DNA from: Solwaraspora sp. WMMD792
GTDB lineage: Bacteria; Actinomycetota; Actinomycetes; Mycobacteriales; Micromonosporaceae
Assembly (NCBI RefSeq): GCF_029626105.1
Contig: NZ_JARUBH010000009.1
Span: forward strand, 806,001 to 870,000
Reading direction: 5' to 3'
Length of the DNA: 64,000 nt
Translations under genes and position numbers: made by a program
Shown here: one piece after another, positions 1-8,579 of the stretch
How the letters are laid out: each line of letters opens with the position of its first letter
How positions within the stretch are numbered: the first letter of the stretch is position 1
Notes under the pieces: generated by a model
Told to the model about the DNA's origin: nothing
Databases searched by the model: none
The model's input: only the letters and a program-made list of their open reading frames with translations

Positions 1-200
1 CGATGAACGGAGCCCGGTCACTCGCATGGATCCCGCCCAGTCTGGCATGGTGCCGGCGGGCGCGGCATCGCGACCCCGCCGTGGGATCCGGGCAGGCAGC
101 GCCGGGAGCCAGCGGATCCGGACGTCGCCAGCCGGGGCGACTGCTGCCTCCGGTAGCGTTTCCGGCGTACACATCGCTTGTGACCGAGGGGGTCTGTACG

Positions 201-1793
201 GTGCGACTGACGGGAACCGGGCACGCCAGTATGCGGATCGACACGGCTGCGGGCAGCATCCTGTGCGACCCTTGGGTCAACCCGGCCTACTTCGCCTCAT
301 GGTTTCCCTTTCCGGACAACTCCCAGCTGGACTGGGAATCCCTCGGACAGGTCGACTATCTGTACGTCTCCCACCTGCACCGGGACCACTTCGACGCGGC
401 CCACCTCAAGCGCTTCGTGTCGAAAAAGGCGACCGTGCTGCTGCCCGAGTACCCCACCTCGGAGCTGGAGAACGAGCTGCGTGAGCTCGGCTTCACCAGC
501 TTCCTGCGGACGAAGACCAACGAGGTGGTCGAGCTGGACGGCGGCCTCAACGTCATGATCCAGGCGTTGACCAGCCCGACCGACGGCCCGATCGGTGACT
601 CGTCGTTGTGGGTCGAACACGACGGCATCCGCCTGCTCAACCAGAACGACGCCCGTCCCACCGATCTGTCGGTCTTCGCCGCGCTCGGCCACGTGCACGC
701 CCACCTGCTGCAGTTCTCCGGCGCCATCTGGTACCCGATGGTCTACGAGCTGCCCACCAACGCCAAGACCGCGTTCGGCAAGCAGAAACGGGAGCGCCAG
801 TTCGATCGCACCTGGCGGTACATCGACGATCTGAAGGCGTCGTACGTCTTCCCGATCGCCGGGCCGCCCTGCTTCCTCGACGACGCGCTGTGGCAGTTCA
901 ACGACATCCACGGCGACGAGGGCAACATCTTCCCCGACCAGCAGGTCTTCCTGTCCGAGTACGCCAAGGTCGGCGGCACCAACGGAGTGGTGCTGCTGCC
1001 CGGTTCGGTCGCCGAGGTCACCGCCGACGACTGCCGCACCACGCACCCGCAGCCGGTCGACGAGTTCTTCGCCAACAAGCAGGCCCACCTGGTCGAGATG
1101 CGGGAGCGCAAGCGCCCGGTCATCGAGGCCGAGAAGGCCTCCTGGCGGCACCCGGAGATCGACGTACTGGGCGAGATGAAACGTCGTATCGAGCCGTTGC
1201 TGGAGGAGTCGGTCTACCTGGCCAAAGGGGTCGGCGGCCCGGTCCGGTTCGACCTGGTCGACTACGACGGCGAGTCGGTCGAGTCGATCGTGGTGGACTT
1301 CCCCGGCAAGCAGGTGCGGCCGTACGCCGACGAGAAGGTCCGCTACCGGTTCCGCACCGACCGGGCCCTGGTGGAGCACCTGCTGCACACCGGCGAGGTC
1401 GACTGGGTCAACTCGCTCTTCCTGTCCTGCCGGTTCTCCGCCGCGCGGATCGGCCAGTACAACGAGTTCGTCTACGCCTTCTTCAAGTGCCTGTCCACGG
1501 AGCGGCTGCAGTACGCCGAGGGCTGGTACGCCGAGCAACGCCCGGACGCCGAGGACGTCAAGATCGGTGACTGGATCGTGCAGCGCCGCTGCCCGCACCT
1601 GAAGGCCGACCTGACCCGGTTCGGCATCATCGACGGCGACCAGCTCACCTGCCAGCTGCACGGCTGGCGGTTCGACCTGACCAGCGGGCGGTGTCTGACC
1701 AGCGTCGGGCACGAGATCCGGGCCCGCCGGGCCGGCACCCCGGCACCGGCGGAGTCCCAGACCCCGGCCGGCGAGCCGGCGGCGCAGGCCTAG
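201..1793 (+). CDS. MBL-fold metallohydrolase fused to a C-terminal Rieske [2Fe-2S] domain
   Basis: 530 residues. The N-terminal half is a metallo-beta-lactamase fold of the UlaG-like type with the metal motif H58-x-H60-x-D62-H63 (VSHLHRDHFD). The C-terminus carries a complete Rieske cluster site, C464-x-H466 and C484-x2-H487, with 17 residues between the halves as in the family. This architecture resembles the CMP-N-acetylneuraminate hydroxylase-like group, but a sialic acid role in an actinomycete is not implied; substrate unknown. GTG at 201 is chosen because GAGGGGG at 186-192 gives 8-nt spacing and the protein then begins directly with the MBL strand; GTG at 180 is an in-frame alternative. 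The open frame upstream to position 3 looks non-coding. The first 200 bases otherwise hold nothing I can support. Confidence 0.85.
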   Translation: MRLTGTGHASMRIDTAAGSILCDPWVNPAYFASWFPFPDNSQLDWESLGQVDYLYVSHLHRDHFDAAHLKRFVSKKATVLLPEYPTSELENELRELGFTSFLRTKTNEVVELDGGLNVMIQALTSPTDGPIGDSSLWVEHDGIRLLNQNDARPTDLSVFAALGHVHAHLLQFSGAIWYPMVYELPTNAKTAFGKQKRERQFDRTWRYIDDLKASYVFPIAGPPCFLDDALWQFNDIHGDEGNIFPDQQVFLSEYAKVGGTNGVVLLPGSVAEVTADDCRTTHPQPVDEFFANKQAHLVEMRERKRPVIEAEKASWRHPEIDVLGEMKRRIEPLLEESVYLAKGVGGPVRFDLVDYDGESVESIVVDFPGKQVRPYADEKVRYRFRTDRALVEHLLHTGEVDWVNSLFLSCRFSAARIGQYNEFVYAFFKCLSTERLQYAEGWYAEQRPDAEDVKIGDWIVQRRCPHLKADLTRFGIIDGDQLTCQLHGWRFDLTSGRCLTSVGHEIRARRAGTPAPAESQTPAGEPAAQA

Positions 1794-1830
1794 CGCCTGC
1801 CTGGCGCCGGGGGCCTGGGGACCGGCGCGC

Positions 1831-3441
1831 CTAACGTCCGCCGCGCCCCAGGTCGGTGAGGATCCGCCGGGCGGCGTTGTGCCCGGCGGCGCCGATCACA
1901 CTGCCCGCCGGGTGACAGCCGGCGCTGCCCGCGTACAGGCCGGGCAGCCCGGTGGCGTACGGCATCCGGTCGGTGAACGACACGGTGTTGTCCATGTGGT
2001 GGATGTGCCCGCCGGTGATGCCGAAGTGCGCCTCGATGCCGGGTGGGGCGAGCGGCACCGCGTCGGCGACCAGCGCGCTGGTGCCCGGCGCGTACCGGTC
2101 GCAGACGGCCAGCAGTTGTTCGACGTACCCGGGCAGCTCGGTCGACCACGACGAACCCGCCGGCTGCCACGGCACCGACTGGACGAACAACGCCGACGAG
2201 TGATGCCCGGCGGCGTCGCGCAGCGACGGGTCGACGGTGGTGTGCAGGTACCACTCGATGGTCGGCTCGGCCGGCAGCCGGCCGGCCCGCACATCGGCCC
2301 ACATCGCCCGCAGTGCGGTCATCGGCGACTCGCCGCCGCCGGGCAGCAGCGACGCCGACCCGGGCAGCAGATGGATCGTGGCCCCGAACGGGCTGGGCGC
2401 GGCGTCCGGCAGGCAGCTGAACCGGGGCAGCCCGGTCAGCGCCAGGTTGACCTTCAACGTGCTGCCCGGCCGGCGGGTGGCGGCCATCCGGTCGGTCAAC
2501 TCGGCCGGCAGCGCGCCGTCGGGGGCCAGCTCCAGCAGCCGGTACGGGTCGCAGGCGCCGAGCACCACCTCGGCGGCGACCGACCGGCCGTCGGCGACGA
2601 CGACGCCGCTGGCGTTGCCGGCGTCCACGGTGATCCCGGTGACCGGTGTGTCGGTGACGATCCGCGCCCCGGCGGCCCGGGCGGCGTCGGCGAAGGTCCG
2701 CGACACGGTGCCCATCCCGCCGGCGGCGATCATCCAGGTGCCGTCCGAGCCGGGCAGCCGGCACATGTTGTGGGCCAGGAAGTTGTGGCCGGTGCCCGGG
2801 TCGTCCGGCCCGGCGGTCAGCCCGCTCAGCCCGTCGGTGACGGCGTACATGGCGACCAGCAGCTCGGAGCGGAACTCGAAGCGGGCCAGGTAGTCGGCGA
2901 CCGAGCCGCGGACCAGGTCGACGAAGACCTGCCGCAGCGCCGGGCGGACGTAGCGCTGCGCGGTCTGCTCGACCGGCAGCGGCTCGGCCAGCCAGGCCGG
3001 CGCCAGGTCGTCGCGTAGCGCCGCCAGTTCGGCCTGCATGGCGTCGTCGGCGGCCACGTCGGCGGCGGAGAAAGTCGCCGCCATCTGCGCCCGGGTCGCG
3101 GCCCGGTCGGTGCCGAACAGCAGGTACGGCGACCCCGGCCCGCCCGGGGTGGGCAGGAAGTAGTGCGGGTCGCGGCGCAGCACCGGGATGGTCACGTCGA
3201 GGGTGGCCAGCAGTTCCGGCGGCATCAGCCCGAGCAGGTACGACCCGGTCGAGTGGCGCAGCCCTGGCACCCGGGTGAACGGCTGCTCGGTGCGGGTGGC
3301 GCCGCCGATCACCTCGGCCGCCTCCAGCACCAGCACGTCCAGCCCGGCCCGGGCCAGCAGGACCGCCGCGACCAGACCGTTGTGCCCGGACCCGATGACG
3401 ACCACGTCGGCCCGGGCCGGCAGAGAATGTGACGTACCCAT
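1831..3441 (-). CDS. FAD-dependent oxidoreductase, phytoene desaturase-like (COG1233 type)
   Basis: 536 residues. The N-terminus has the dinucleotide-binding Rossmann motif VVVIGSGHNGLVAA followed by an acidic strand end (VLVLEA) and the GGATRT loop typical of the CrtI/amine-oxidase-like NAD(P)/FAD oxidoreductases. A second conserved FAD segment lies near the C-terminus (GLYAGSAGCHPAGSVIGAAG). No carotenoid genes are nearby, so it is probably one of the PYROXD2-like members of the family with unknown substrate. The start is supported by a -10-like TAGGGT exactly 6 nt before the ATG (3448-3453 on the minus strand), suggesting a leaderless transcript, back to back with the promoter of the MMPL gene. 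Confidence 0.85.
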   Translation of the reverse strand: MGTSHSLPARADVVVIGSGHNGLVAAVLLARAGLDVLVLEAAEVIGGATRTEQPFTRVPGLRHSTGSYLLGLMPPELLATLDVTIPVLRRDPHYFLPTPGGPGSPYLLFGTDRAATRAQMAATFSAADVAADDAMQAELAALRDDLAPAWLAEPLPVEQTAQRYVRPALRQVFVDLVRGSVADYLARFEFRSELLVAMYAVTDGLSGLTAGPDDPGTGHNFLAHNMCRLPGSDGTWMIAAGGMGTVSRTFADAARAAGARIVTDTPVTGITVDAGNASGVVVADGRSVAAEVVLGACDPYRLLELAPDGALPAELTDRMAATRRPGSTLKVNLALTGLPRFSCLPDAAPSPFGATIHLLPGSASLLPGGGESPMTALRAMWADVRAGRLPAEPTIEWYLHTTVDPSLRDAAGHHSSALFVQSVPWQPAGSSWSTELPGYVEQLLAVCDRYAPGTSALVADAVPLAPPGIEAHFGITGGHIHHMDNTVSFTDRMPYATGLPGLYAGSAGCHPAGSVIGAAGHNAARRILTDLGRGGR

Positions 3442-3447
3442 GTCCCG

Positions 3448-3489
3448 ACCCTAGTCGCCGTGCGGCGTCCAAGATGGGCCTGCGATAGT
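3448..3489. promoter_or_regulatory. Back-to-back leaderless promoters
   Basis: Two -10-like hexamers face outward in the 54-bp gap. On the minus strand TAGGGT (3453-3448) is followed by 6 nt and the ATG of the FAD oxidoreductase. On the plus strand GATAGT (3484-3489) is followed by 6 nt and the GTG of the MMPL gene. Neither start has a good Shine-Dalgarno sequence. Leaderless starts of this geometry are common in actinomycetes; no -35 is obvious. Confidence 0.45.
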
Positions 3490-3495
3490 CGAGAC

Positions 3496-5691
3496 GTGTT
3501 CGCATGGTGGGGACGGACCGTGGTCCGGTTGCGATGGGTGGTGCTGGCCGCAGCCGCGTTGCTGGTCGTCGTCGGAGTGACCTGGGGGACCGGCCTGTTC
3601 GGGGCGGTCTCCGGTGGCGGTTTCGCCGACCCGGCGGCCGAGTCGACGCAGGCCCGGGAGCGGATCAACGCCGAGCTGGGCAACCAGAACGTCGACGTGC
3701 TGGTGCTGTACCGCAGCGACGCGGCCACCGTCGACGACCCGGCGTTCCGCGAGCCGGTCACCCAGACCCTGGAGTCGCTGGCCACCCGGCCGGAGGTGAC
3801 CAGTGTCACCAGCTACTACGACACCGAGTCGCCGGCGCTGGTCGCCACCGACCGGCGGGCCACCTACGCCCTGGTCCAGCTCGCCGGCGACGACGAGGAC
3901 GCCAAGACCGCCGCCTTCGAGCAGATCCGGCCGCTGCTGGACGCACCGGGGCTGGTCACCCGGGCCGGCGGTGCCGTGCCGTTCCTCGACCAGGCCAACG
4001 AGCAGACCATCCGGGACATCACCCGGGCCGAGCTGATCGCCCTGCCGATCCTGCTGGTGCTGCTGGTGCTGATCTTCGGTGGGCTGGTCGCGGCGTCGAT
4101 GCCGCTGCTGGTCGGCGTGCTCGCCATCCTCGGTGCGTTCGTCGCGGTCCGGGCGCTGACCCTGGTCACCGAGGTCTCGGTGTTCGCGATCAACGTGATC
4201 ACCCTGATCGGGCTGGGCATGGCGATCGACTACGCGCTGTTCGTGGTCAGCCGGTTCCGGGAGGAGTTGGCCGCCGGCCACCCGACCCCGGAAGCGCTGG
4301 TGCGCACGGTCGCCACCGCCGGGCGTACCGTCGCTGTCTCCGGTCTGATCATCGGCACCTCGCTGATCAGCCTGCTGATCTTTCCGCAGCCGTTCCTGAC
4401 CGGGATCGGCTTCGGCGGGATGGCCGCGGTGCTGGTCGCCATGCTCGCCTCGGTGACCGCGCTACCCGCCCTGTTGGCGGTGCTCGGCCCGCGGATCAAC
4501 GCGCTCACCGTACCGTTGCCGTGGCGGCGCCGGGCGGTGCCGCCACCGCCGGGGGAGGCCGCCCGGGCCGGCGCCTGGGCCCGGATCGCCCGCAGCGTGA
4601 TGCGGCGTCCGGTGCGGTACGCCACCGTCGTGGTGGTCGGGCTGCTGCTGCTGGCCACCCCGTTCCTGCGGGCCGAGTTCGGCGGCTTCGACGAGCGGGT
4701 GTTGCCGGCCGGTGCGCAGTCGCGGGTGGTGGCCGAGACGATCGCCGAGGAGTTCCCCGACGGCGCCAGCATCGGCCCGATCGAAGTTCTGGTCTCCGGC
4801 GCCGGCCCCGACCTGGCGCAAGCCTTCGCCGAGGACATCGCCGGGCTGCCGGGCGCCACCGGTGCCCAGATCGCGGCGGTACGCGACGCCTCGGCGTTGA
4901 TCCGGGTCAGCTACGTCGGCGAGCCGACCGGCGACGAGGCCGAAGCACTGGTGCGGGCCATCCGGGACCTGCCGCCCCCGGCCGGCGCCGAGGTCCTCGT
5001 CGGCGGCCGCACCGCCGCCGACATCGACATGCTGGACAGCCTCGGCAGCTACCTGCCGTGGATGGCGCTGCTGATGGCCACCGCCACCATGGTGCTGCTG
5101 TTCCTGGCGTTCGGCTCGGTGGTGCTGCCGGTCAAGGCGGTGCTGATGAACCTGGTGTCGATCGGCGCCTCGTTCGGCGTGGTGGTCTGGGTGTTCCAGG
5201 ACGGGCACTTCGCCGACTGGCTCGGCTTCACCCCGACCGGGTTCATCGATCCGACCAACCCGATCCTGATGCTGGCGGTGCTGTTCGGCCTGGCCACCGA
5301 CTACGAGGTGTTCCTGCTGTCGCGGGTGCGGGAGGAGTGGGACCGCACCGGCGACAACACCGCGTCGGTCGCCGCCGGGCTGCAGCACACCGGGCGGATC
5401 ATCACTGCCGCCGCGTTGCTGCTGATCGTGGTGGTGGCCGGCTTCGCCACCGGCGGCATCTCGTTCATCAAGCTGATCGGGGTCGGGATGATCGTGGCGA
5501 TCGTCGTCGACGCGACCCTGGTGCGGGTACTGCTGGTGCCGGCGACGATGCGGCTGCTGGGTCGGTGGAACTGGTGGGCGCCGGGTCCGTTGGGCCGGCT
5601 GTACCGCCGGTTCGGCCTGCACGAGACCCCGGCGCAGCCGCAGTTGGCGTCGGTCGGCTCCGGCCCCGGTGCCGACGGCGCCACCGGCTGA
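3496..5691 (+). CDS. MMPL/RND-type membrane transporter
   Basis: 731 residues. One N-terminal membrane segment (LRWVVLAAAALLVVVGVTW), an extracytoplasmic domain, a block of membrane helices around residues 180-340 containing GMAIDYALFVVSRFREE, a second extracytoplasmic domain, then a second helix block with GLATDYEVFLLSRVREEW. The paired G-x-x-x-D-Y-x-x-F motifs are the hallmark of MmpL-type proton-driven transporters. Length matches the shorter actinomycete MMPL proteins. Substrate (lipid or hydrophobic compound) cannot be told from sequence. GTG 3496 was preferred over GTG 3460 because the protein then starts just before the first helix and a -10-like GATAGT lies 6 nt upstream. The 3' end overlaps the convergent YihY-like gene by 224 bp. 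Confidence 0.85.
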   Translation: MFAWWGRTVVRLRWVVLAAAALLVVVGVTWGTGLFGAVSGGGFADPAAESTQARERINAELGNQNVDVLVLYRSDAATVDDPAFREPVTQTLESLATRPEVTSVTSYYDTESPALVATDRRATYALVQLAGDDEDAKTAAFEQIRPLLDAPGLVTRAGGAVPFLDQANEQTIRDITRAELIALPILLVLLVLIFGGLVAASMPLLVGVLAILGAFVAVRALTLVTEVSVFAINVITLIGLGMAIDYALFVVSRFREELAAGHPTPEALVRTVATAGRTVAVSGLIIGTSLISLLIFPQPFLTGIGFGGMAAVLVAMLASVTALPALLAVLGPRINALTVPLPWRRRAVPPPPGEAARAGAWARIARSVMRRPVRYATVVVVGLLLLATPFLRAEFGGFDERVLPAGAQSRVVAETIAEEFPDGASIGPIEVLVSGAGPDLAQAFAEDIAGLPGATGAQIAAVRDASALIRVSYVGEPTGDEAEALVRAIRDLPPPAGAEVLVGGRTAADIDMLDSLGSYLPWMALLMATATMVLLFLAFGSVVLPVKAVLMNLVSIGASFGVVVWVFQDGHFADWLGFTPTGFIDPTNPILMLAVLFGLATDYEVFLLSRVREEWDRTGDNTASVAAGLQHTGRIITAAALLLIVVVAGFATGGISFIKLIGVGMIVAIVVDATLVRVLLVPATMRLLGRWNWWAPGPLGRLYRRFGLHETPAQPQLASVGSGPGADGATG

Positions 5692-6505
5692 ACGCCAGCG
5701 TGGCGGAGTAGCCGGCTAGCACGATCACGTGCAGCAGGTAGAGCCAGAGCAGCACCGCGACCGCCGCGCCGACCTGGTCGAGCCCGCCGAACGGCACCCC
5801 GAGGTCCAGCGGCAGGGAACAGAACAGGATGAACCCGTGCAGGAATCCGGACAGGTTGGCGGCGGTGAACGAGCCGACCGCGACGGTGGCCAGCCAGTCC
5901 GGTTTGCCCGGCCCGACCACCCGGAAGACCCAGACCAGCACCGGGCTCAGCCCCAGCCAGACGGCCAGGAACGACACCACCACCCCGAGCGCGCCGGCCC
6001 AGCCGCCCCGGGCGAACAGCCCAGCGGCCGACGGTAGGGCCAGCAGCACCAGCAGCATCAGCGCCGGTGCCGCGCCGAGCAGCGGCAGCAGCAGCACCCG
6101 GCCCCGCCAGCCGACCATCGACTCGGCCGGCTCCGGCGGTGGCGCCACCGACACGAACGCCCGGCGCAGCCCTTCACCGTACAGCGAGGCGGGCAGCAGC
6201 GCGGCCAGCGCCAGCACCGGGGTGAGGTGCAGGCCGGCGTCGATCAGGGCGGCGGCGGCCCGGTCGGCGCCGATCTGTCCGGGCAGGGTGTCGATCGCTG
6301 GGTCGGTGAGCCGGCGGATCCGGCCCGCACCGGCGAACAGCCCGGTCAGCCAGATCGCCAGCAGCACCACCGGGACGACCGCGATCGCGCCGAAGAAGGT
6401 GATCGAGGCGGCGTGCAACGACAGGTCCCGCCCGCGCAGCGGCCGGAACGCTGCCCGGACCAGCCGGGACGCTGCCCGGACGAGCCGGCGACCTCGGGAG
6501 ACCAT
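5468..6505 (-). CDS. YihY/BrkB-like integral membrane protein
   Basis: 345 residues. Residues 1-270 hold about six hydrophobic segments with the YihY-type layout, including the SITFFGAIAVVPVVLL first helix and DQVGAAVAVLLWLYLL near the end of the core. Function of the family is not settled. The last 75 residues are a Pro/Thr/Ala/Arg-rich low-complexity tail encoded antisense to the end of the convergent MMPL gene, so the two genes overlap by 224 bp; the tail may simply be read-through sequence kept open by high GC. ATG 6505 has a purine-rich upstream stretch (GGGGAAAG) at usable distance. Confidence 0.7.
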   Translation of the reverse strand: MVSRGRRLVRAASRLVRAAFRPLRGRDLSLHAASITFFGAIAVVPVVLLAIWLTGLFAGAGRIRRLTDPAIDTLPGQIGADRAAAALIDAGLHLTPVLALAALLPASLYGEGLRRAFVSVAPPPEPAESMVGWRGRVLLLPLLGAAPALMLLVLLALPSAAGLFARGGWAGALGVVVSFLAVWLGLSPVLVWVFRVVGPGKPDWLATVAVGSFTAANLSGFLHGFILFCSLPLDLGVPFGGLDQVGAAVAVLLWLYLLHVIVLAGYSATLAFSRWRRRHRGRSRPTPTAAAPGSRAGRTGGTAGPTDPAPTSSTDPAAASSPAPAVPAPGSRRRRSPRSSRPRSA

Positions 6506-6668
6506 GTCCCCTAGCTTTCCCCACCGGGGCGGTCACCACTCCCGTACGGCGGTGGCCCCGTACGGTCCGGCGCAGTCGGCTAGCCGACATGGCCCGGTGC
6601 GCCGCCGTGGCGGGGCGGCGCGGCTAGTCTGGTCGGTGCATCATGTCCCGCGGAAAGGGGTGAGCACG

Positions 6669-7292
6669 TTGGCACAGCCGGCATTCGTGCCCGATCCGGA
6701 GCCGCCGCGTGAGCCGTCGTTCGACGTACTCGGCGATTTCGACGAGCCGTGGACCGCGCAGCTCGCCCTTGACCTGTTGCCGGAGACCAATGGTCCCAAG
6801 GTCGAGGTTCTCAGCGGGAGCGTGATCGTGACACCACATGCCGGGTACGACCATCAGACGATCGAGCTGGATCTGGCGTACCTGTTGAAGCAGGCAGCGC
6901 GCCGGGCGAAGCTCTGGCTGTACCACGAGGTCAACGTCGTCTCGGGCGACGACCTGTACATCCCCGACATCGTGGTGCTCCGCTCACCTGGTGGAGGACA
7001 CGTATCGATGCCGATCTCGGAAGCCGTGCTGCTCGGCGAGATCGTCTCCAAGGGCAACCGGCGCAAGGACGTGATCGACCGGCCCCGGCAGTACGCCGCA
7101 GCCGGTGTGCCCTTCTTTCTCCGGGCGGACTTCCGGAACCGGGTGCCGGCGCTGGCGTTGCACGAGCTGAGCGACGGGGAGTACCGGCCGGTGGCGGCGG
7201 CCGCGGCCGGAACCACGTTCGTGATGAAGGAGCCGTTCGAGTTCACCATCGATCCGGCTGATCTGCTCGACGAGGCCGACGACGCACGGTGA
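6669..7292 (+). CDS. Uma2-family (DUF820) putative endonuclease
   Basis: About 207 residues. The core matches the Uma2 restriction-endonuclease-like fold: ELDLAYLLKQAARRAKLWLYHEVNVV followed by the conserved PDIVVL strand (acidic active-site region), then DVIDRPRQYAAAGVPFFLRAD, the usual Y-x-x-x-G-V-x-x-F/Y-W/L signature. Such proteins are abundant in actinomycetes and their biological target is unknown. Start choice is uncertain: TTG 6669 has AAGGGG at 6655-6660 with 8-nt spacing; GTG 6660 and GTG 6636 are in frame, and TAGTCT at 6625-6630 could be the -10 for a transcript starting near 6637. Confidence 0.75.
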   Translation: MAQPAFVPDPEPPREPSFDVLGDFDEPWTAQLALDLLPETNGPKVEVLSGSVIVTPHAGYDHQTIELDLAYLLKQAARRAKLWLYHEVNVVSGDDLYIPDIVVLRSPGGGHVSMPISEAVLLGEIVSKGNRRKDVIDRPRQYAAAGVPFFLRADFRNRVPALALHELSDGEYRPVAAAAAGTTFVMKEPFEFTIDPADLLDEADDAR

Positions 7293-7352
7293 CGCGGTGT
7301 GCCCCGGTGACCCGGCGGCGCGCCCGGCGGCCGGGCGGCTGCGGCGCTGCGG

Positions 7353-7358
7353 GACAAT
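7353..7358 (+). promoter_or_regulatory. Likely -10 of the dxr operon (leaderless)
   Basis: GACAAT followed by 6 nt and the GTG of dxr. Same geometry as other starts in this window that lack a ribosome-binding site. No convincing -35 hexamer was found. Confidence 0.4.
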
Positions 7359-7364
7359 GGGTCG

Positions 7365-8579
7365 GTGACTTCCTCCCCACGGGATATCGTCCTGCTCGGC
7401 TCCACCGGCTCGATCGGCACCCAGGCGGTCGACATCGTCACCCGCAACCCTGACCGGTTCCGCATCGTCGGGCTCGGCGCCGGCGGCGGCAACGTCGAGT
7501 TGCTCGCCGTACAGGCACTGCAGTTGCAGGTCGAGGTGGTGGCGGTGGCCCGGGCCTCGGCGGCGCAGGACCTGCAGCTCGCCTTCTACGCCGAGGCGTC
7601 CCGGCGCGGCTACCCGACCGGTGGGTTCCGGATCCCGAAGATCCTGGCCGGCCCGTCGGCGATGGCCGAACTCGCCGAGTGGCCGTGCGACGTGGTGCTC
7701 AACGGGGTGGACGGCTCCCGAGGGCTGGCCCCGACGTTGGCGGCGTTGCGGGCCGGCCGGACCCTGGCGCTGGCCAACAAGGAGTCGCTGATCGCCGGCG
7801 GTTCGATCGTGCGGGCCGCGATTCAGCGCCCGGACCAGATCGTGCCGGTGGACTCCGAGCACTCGGCGCTCGCCCAGTGCCTGCGCTCCGGCACCGCCGA
7901 CGAGGTGCGCAAACTGGTGGTGACGGCGAGCGGCGGTCCGTTCCGGGGGCGGCCGCGTGCCGAGCTGACCGAGGTCACCCCGGAGCAGGCGATGGCCCAC
8001 CCCACCTGGAACATGGGCCCGGTCATCACGATTAACTCGGCGACGCTGGTGAACAAGGGCCTGGAGATCATCGAGGCGCACGAACTGTTCGGCATCCCGT
8101 ACCCGCGTATCGAGGTGGTGGTCCACCCGCAGTCGGTGATCCACTCGATGGTGGAGTTCGTGGACGGTTCGACGGTCGCCCAGGCCAGTCCGCCGGACAT
8201 GCGGCTGCCGATCGCGCTGGCCCTGGGCTGGCCGGCCCGGGTGCCGGCGGCGGCCGCCCCGGTCGACTGGACCCGGGCGCACAGTTGGGAGTTCGCCCCG
8301 CTCGACGAGACGGCGTTCCCGGCGGTGGCGCTGGCCAAGCAGGCCGGCGCGGACGGCCGCTGCCGGCCGGCGGTCTACAACGCGGCGAACGAGGAGTGCG
8401 TGGCGGCGTTCGTCGCCGGCAGGCTACCGTTCCTCGGCATCGTCGACACGGTGGACCGGGTGCTGCAGTCGGCACCGGACTTCGGCGAACCGGGTACGGT
8501 CGACGATGTGCTCGCTGCGGAATCCTGGGCGCGGGCCCGGGCGCAGGAGCTGATCGGTGCGTCGGCGGAGGGAGCTTGA
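7365..8579 (+). CDS. dxr: 1-deoxy-D-xylulose 5-phosphate reductoisomerase
   Basis: 404 residues, the usual length. DXR converts DOXP to 2-C-methyl-D-erythritol 4-phosphate using NADPH, the second step of the MEP isoprenoid pathway, in the cytoplasm. N-terminal NADPH site [16 protein letters not shown], middle segment [11 protein letters not shown], metal/substrate site [13 protein letters not shown], the flexible-loop region [29 protein letters not shown], all canonical. GTG 7365 lacks a Shine-Dalgarno sequence but GACAAT (7353-7358) sits exactly 6 nt upstream, pointing to a leaderless mRNA. Its TGA overlaps the ATG of the downstream protease gene, so the three genes dxr, site-2 protease and ispG form one operon. 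Confidence 0.95.
   Translation: MTSSPRDIVLLGSTGSIGTQAVDIVTRNPDRFRIVGLGAGGGNVELLAVQALQLQVEVVAVARASAAQDLQLAFYAEASRRGYPTGGFRIPKILAGPSAMAELAEWPCDVVLNGVDGSRGLAPTLAALRAGRTLALANKESLIAGGSIVRAAIQRPDQIVPVDSEHSALAQCLRSGTADEVRKLVVTASGGPFRGRPRAELTEVTPEQAMAHPTWNMGPVITINSATLVNKGLEIIEAHELFGIPYPRIEVVVHPQSVIHSMVEFVDGSTVAQASPPDMRLPIALALGWPARVPAAAAPVDWTRAHSWEFAPLDETAFPAVALAKQAGADGRCRPAVYNAANEECVAAFVAGRLPFLGIVDTVDRVLQSAPDFGEPGTVDDVLAAESWARARAQELIGASAEGA

Noticed and set aside
297-1712. Long antisense open frame opposite the MBL-Rieske gene
   Set aside because: High-GC shadow; sense strand has complete MBL and Rieske motifs and the antisense protein is compositionally odd.
1790-3505. Open frame longer than the FAD oxidoreductase on the same strand in another frame
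   Set aside because: Arg/Gly-rich shadow without motifs; the real frame shows the FAD motif.
6636-6668. GTG 6636 as a leaderless start for the Uma2 gene
   Set aside because: Its -10 spacing is 5 rather than 6 nt and a better ribosome site precedes TTG 6669; left as an alternative.
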